Part shown: piece after piece, positions 41,809 through 44,654 of the stretch | How positions within the stretch are numbered: the first letter of the stretch is position 1 | Layout: each line of letters begins with the position of its first letter | Source: an uncultured Acidimicrobiaceae bacterium | Lineage (GTDB): Bacteria > Actinomycetota > Acidimicrobiia > Acidimicrobiales > Poriferisodalaceae | DNA length: 44,654 bases | Reading direction: 5' to 3' | NCBI GenBank assembly: GCA_913020735.1 | Contig: CAJWBN010000004.1 | Location: forward strand, 1 to 44,654 | Made by a program: the position numbers and the translations under genes | Notes under the pieces: model-generated | What the model saw: the letters and a program-made list of their open reading frames with translations, nothing else | Told to the model about the DNA's origin: nothing | Database searches by the model: none

Positions 41809-43863
41809 TTAGTTGCTGGGTTCAACAGTTACGAAACTGCTACCAGGATTGGGGATAGCTCCTGGGCTGCCTTGGCCGGTCCCAACAATCAGAATTACTT
41901 GTGAACCTAATAACAGATCTGTTCCTGGAGCAGGATCTATACCCAATACTTGCCCAATCATTGGATCCCCGACACCTAAGGTGCGCTCAACACGTTTAAC
42001 TTCGTAACCTAAGTTTTGTAGAGCAATCTCGACCTGCACAGCGTCGGTGGTTCCTAGGATCTCGAGCGATGGCACTTGACCCGTTGCAGGACCTAGCGAG
42101 ACAACTAGCCGCACCACACTTCCACGTTCAGTTGAACGGCCAAAACCTGGTTCAGAACGAATCACCGTATCAATGGGAAATTCCAGCGAATTTTCCATCA
42201 CCACTTCTTCAAGTAATCCTTCGCGAGCGAGTGTTACCCGAGCGTCTGAAAGAGATTGGCCTTCAACCGATGGAACGGCTACCTCACCTCGACCTACTGA
42301 CACGGTCAAGGTGATTACGGTTCCTTGGGGACGTTCTTCAGTGCTGGGCACACTTTGGTCCATTACGACGTTTAAGGCGTAATCATCGCTTTGCTGTTCG
42401 ATTCGCTCAACTGTAAAACCAGCAGCTAGAAGAATTTCTTCGGCTTCAAGAAAATCCATCCGCTGCACTGCTGGGATCCGCACAACAGTCAGTCCTTTTG
42501 AAGCAAAGAGGCGGATTGGATTATCAGGGTCATTAGGTTCGGCAAGTAGTAAGCCGGCGCGAGGGTCTTGCTGAAAAATTTGGTTAGCTGGCACTTCTTG
42601 GCGTTCCTGGAATTCGATAGTTATCTGTTCGAACCCCTGTTCTCGCAACTGATTTTCTGCTTCTTGCCAGTCGAGGCCAACGAGTGATGGCACCCGGAGC
42701 CGGCTATCTGTCTGGCCTACTATTTCGGGTTCGCTCTTTCCACCGCCCGGGTCGAAGCCATTAACGAGGAGGTACACCAACCCTGCTACCACGATTAATA
42801 AAACCACCAACAAAGTGGCCCAGACACGAGTTCTGTCGGAGGCTGATTTAACAGCAGAGCTGTCTCTCGGAGCCGCTTCTGGATGAGGTATTTGTGGTGT
42901 TTGAGCTGCTGTCTGCGCAACAGGCCGGGTCCCAGGTGAAGGAGTAATACGAGTTTGTACTGTTGTCGCTGAGACTGTGCCCCCGTTTTGGGTGGCGAGA
43001 ACCTGCTGTCCTGTTCGGAAACGTCTGAGATCACCTCGTAAATCATCTGCGGACGCATAACGTTCCTCAGGGTTCTTTGTTAAGCCCAAAAGACAGATTG
43101 CCTCAAGTGCGGGAGGTACATCCGCGTTGAACTGAGACGGGGGGTTGGGTGCTTCTTGCACATGTTTGTAGGCAATGGATACTGGTGTGTCGCCTGTAAA
43201 AGGTGGTCCAGCTGTAAGCATCTCGTAGAGAACTACCGAAAGTGAATAGACGTCACTTCTAGGATCAGCAGGCTGGCCTTGGGCTTGCTCAGGAGACAGG
43301 TAAGTGGCTGTGCCCATCACTGACCCTGTTTGAGTCAAATTGTCTGAAGTGTTCCCTGTCAATGCTCGAGCGATACCAAAATCAGTTACTTTCACTTGGC
43401 CGCCGGTGGTAACTAAAACGTTGCCAGGCTTTACGTCACGATGAACGACCCCATTGCGGTGAGCGAACGCTAACGCTGCTGCTATGTCTATGGCTATATC
43501 TGCGGCACGATCTGGGTGAAGAGGGCCCTCTGCTCGAATTATTTCGGCCAAGCTTCGACCTTCGACATACTCCATGACGATGTAGTAGGTCCCTGCTTCT
43601 TGACCCCAGTCATAGACACCCACGACATTGGGTTGATTTAGGTTGGCCGCAGCTTGTGCTTCTCGGCGAAAGCGCTCAACGAAGGAAGGATCCGTTGCGT
43701 ACTCAGGGAACAACACCTTGATAGCTACAGGCCTGTCCAAAAGTTTGTCTCTTCCCAAAAAGACTTCAGCCATACCGCCGCGCGCGATACGTCGGTATAG
43801 CTCGTATCGTCCACTAAAAATCGGTCGGTCGTTGTCAGACATAGGTGTCTCTGGGGGTGCCAC
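41809..43863 (-). CDS. pknB: Ser/Thr protein kinase with PASTA repeats
   Basis: This 684-residue transmembrane kinase phosphorylates division and wall proteins. Kinase domain (about 18-280): Gly loop ARGGMAEVF, Lys in VAIKVL (about 49), HRDVKPGN (about 140), TDFGIA and GTATYLSPEQAQ. A Gln/Thr-rich linker runs to about 345. The single helix ATLLVVLLIVVAGLVYLLV (about 349-367) precedes four extracellular PASTA repeats starting near VPSLVGLDWQEA (388), IPAVQRMDFLEA, VPSVEGQSLSDA and VPSLEILGTTDA, which sense peptidoglycan fragments. Start: GTG at 43863 overlaps the PBP stop (TAGTG) and has AGGGGG upstream; a second ATG lies seven codons later. It forms an operon with the PBP gene. Confidence 0.94.
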   Translation of the reverse strand: MAPPETPMSDNDRPIFSGRYELYRRIARGGMAEVFLGRDKLLDRPVAIKVLFPEYATDPSFVERFRREAQAAANLNQPNVVGVYDWGQEAGTYYIVMEYVEGRSLAEIIRAEGPLHPDRAADIAIDIAAALAFAHRNGVVHRDVKPGNVLVTTGGQVKVTDFGIARALTGNTSDNLTQTGSVMGTATYLSPEQAQGQPADPRSDVYSLSVVLYEMLTAGPPFTGDTPVSIAYKHVQEAPNPPSQFNADVPPALEAICLLGLTKNPEERYASADDLRGDLRRFRTGQQVLATQNGGTVSATTVQTRITPSPGTRPVAQTAAQTPQIPHPEAAPRDSSAVKSASDRTRVWATLLVVLLIVVAGLVYLLVNGFDPGGGKSEPEIVGQTDSRLRVPSLVGLDWQEAENQLREQGFEQITIEFQERQEVPANQIFQQDPRAGLLLAEPNDPDNPIRLFASKGLTVVRIPAVQRMDFLEAEEILLAAGFTVERIEQQSDDYALNVVMDQSVPSTEERPQGTVITLTVSVGRGEVAVPSVEGQSLSDARVTLAREGLLEEVVMENSLEFPIDTVIRSEPGFGRSTERGSVVRLVVSLGPATGQVPSLEILGTTDAVQVEIALQNLGYEVKRVERTLGVGDPMIGQVLGIDPAPGTDLLLGSQVILIVGTGQGSPGAIPNPGSSFVTVEPSN

Positions 43864-44654
43864 TAAGAGCCCCCTAGGGTAGGGCTTGGGAGGCGTATAA
43901 CAGCCTCAGTGATTCTTCTGGAAATTCCTGTAATGCTTGCTTCGGCGGTCTGCTGATCATCGAAGTCATCACCCTCCAGAAGTACCGCAACAATGACCTC
44001 TGGACGTGTCACCGGCGCTAATGCAACCATCCAGAGATGCTGACTTTGAGAAAATGATGAAGCTAACAACCCTCCGATTGAAACATCACTTAACGCGATG
44101 CCTGCAGCGCTGCCGCTTATAACGTTTTCAGATAACAACTCAAGTAGTTCTGCGGCGGTCTCTTTCGAAACTGACTGGTTCAATATTTGTGGCTCAAACT
44201 CGTGGATAACGGAACCATCATGAGCCCGGACCCGGTCAACCAACCGTGGTTCAATTTGGCTTCCACTGTTCCCGATAGTGGCAAAAAGATTCGCAACTTG
44301 AAGAGGCGTCAGTTTCAACGAGGTTCCGACCGCCGCGTGAGGTACAGAAGAAGCCAATCTGGCTGAGGTCACCGGACCCGGTAGAGCATTCTCTGATTGC
44401 AACGGTTCATTACCGATTAGACCAAATCTTTTCGTGACATCTTCTAGTGCCTCTTGCCCAATTTCTTTACCAATAGTTGCCCAGCCGGATCTGCATCTGT
44501 CGAGCATGAGAGATTTGATAGTCCCGCCACACTTGTTTCCATCGAGGTTGGAAATAGCCGGGAAGTTTGGGTTGGCCGGAAACGAGGAAGTTGGCGGAAC
44601 AATGAAGTCACTGAGATTTCTTTCGATAGCTGCAGCAGCCGTAACAATGGTGAA
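43863..44654 (-). CDS. pbpA: Class B penicillin-binding protein, C-terminal part, with degenerate motifs
   Basis: The gene runs off the right edge; 263 residues of the transpeptidase domain are visible. The order PBP-pknB-crgA is that of PbpA in actinomycetes, and stretches LTPLQVANLFATIGNSG and HLWMVALAP match the domain. However, at the window edge FTIVTAAAAIE aligns with FKVVTAAAAL, so the Lys of SxxK is Thr. The SxN region reads MLDRCRSGWATIG (nt about 44470-44507) in place of SCNTAF, and the KTGTAE region reads VSIGGLLASS (nt about 44060-44086). All three motifs therefore look non-catalytic. The gene is intact with no frameshift in the visible part. Stop TAG overlaps the pknB GTG. The symbol is by position and fold. 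Confidence 0.85.
   Translation of the reverse strand, partial: FTIVTAAAAIERNLSDFIVPPTSSFPANPNFPAISNLDGNKCGGTIKSLMLDRCRSGWATIGKEIGQEALEDVTKRFGLIGNEPLQSENALPGPVTSARLASSVPHAAVGTSLKLTPLQVANLFATIGNSGSQIEPRLVDRVRAHDGSVIHEFEPQILNQSVSKETAAELLELLSENVISGSAAGIALSDVSIGGLLASSFSQSQHLWMVALAPVTRPEVIVAVLLEGDDFDDQQTAEASITGISRRITEAVIRLPSPTLGGS

Noticed and set aside
44444-44647. Separate 67-codon ORF at the right edge of the window.
   Set aside because: It is an out-of-frame overlap. The PBP frame reads through this region without a stop to the window end and gives recognisable transpeptidase sequence.

Overview
The window looks like a chromosomal segment of an actinomycete of moderate GC, most plausibly a marine or aquatic Acidimicrobiia-type bacterium. 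The evidence is a crgA gene beside a PASTA-domain Ser/Thr kinase (pknB) and a class B penicillin-binding protein, a DUF3499 gene (an actinobacterial family), and two luciferase-like F420-type oxidoreductases. The assignment below phylum level is inference. No tRNA, rRNA, CRISPR array, transposase or phage gene was seen. Genes are dense and no gap between genes exceeds about 220 bases.

Layout. Positions 1-5134 (+): the 3' end of a hydantoinase/dihydropyrimidinase, a tiny one-helix membrane ORF, then a translationally coupled pair of an alkylsulfatase-like MBL protein and a formylglycine-type sulfatase. Positions 5144-8686 (-): a lipoprotein serine hydrolase, an APH-fold kinase and a class III PLP enzyme, all overlapping. 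The last two resemble the amino-alcohol kinase plus phospho-lyase pair. Positions 8861-12442 (+): a one-chain ABC exporter with two half-transporters, CydDC-like. Positions 12484-18892: nitroreductase, HpaB/4-hydroxybutyryl-CoA dehydratase-fold flavoprotein, PhyH dioxygenase, D-aminoacylase-type amidohydrolase, LLM oxidoreductase and SnoaL-like protein. Positions 18996-20908 (-): methyltransferase, VOC protein and crotonase. Positions 21127-23227: small membrane proteins and a His-rich YHYH lipoprotein. Positions 23402-29887: a tandem ABM-like protein, two paralogous nitroreductases, a class III CoA-transferase, an unrecognised protein and an AidB-type acyl-CoA dehydrogenase. Positions 30001-33853 (+): a three-subunit molybdenum hydroxylase plus a MoaD-like protein. 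Positions 33895-39962: MFS carrier, SDR, second LLM oxidoreductase, acyl-CoA synthetase and acyl-CoA dehydrogenase. Positions 40158-41380: small conserved proteins. Positions 41460-44654 (-): crgA, pknB and the C-terminal part of a PBP.

How the genes fit together. From 1 to 40 kb the content is mostly single enzymes or 2-4 gene operons for scavenging varied organic compounds: desulfation, amide and hydantoin hydrolysis, flavin, F420 and Mo-dependent oxidation or reduction, and CoA activation followed by beta-oxidation-like steps. No single complete pathway can be read from the sequence. The right end is a different, core region for cell wall and division.

The most notable observation is the PBP beside pknB. 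In the visible part, all three transpeptidase motifs look degenerate (SxxK Lys to Thr, SxN to RCR, KTG to GLL), which suggests a non-catalytic PBP in the PknB locus. Other points of interest are the altered zinc motif of the alkylsulfatase-like protein, the unfused kinase/phospho-lyase pair, the HpaB-fold protein without iron-sulfur ligands, and several strong palindromes and hairpins in the intergenic regions.
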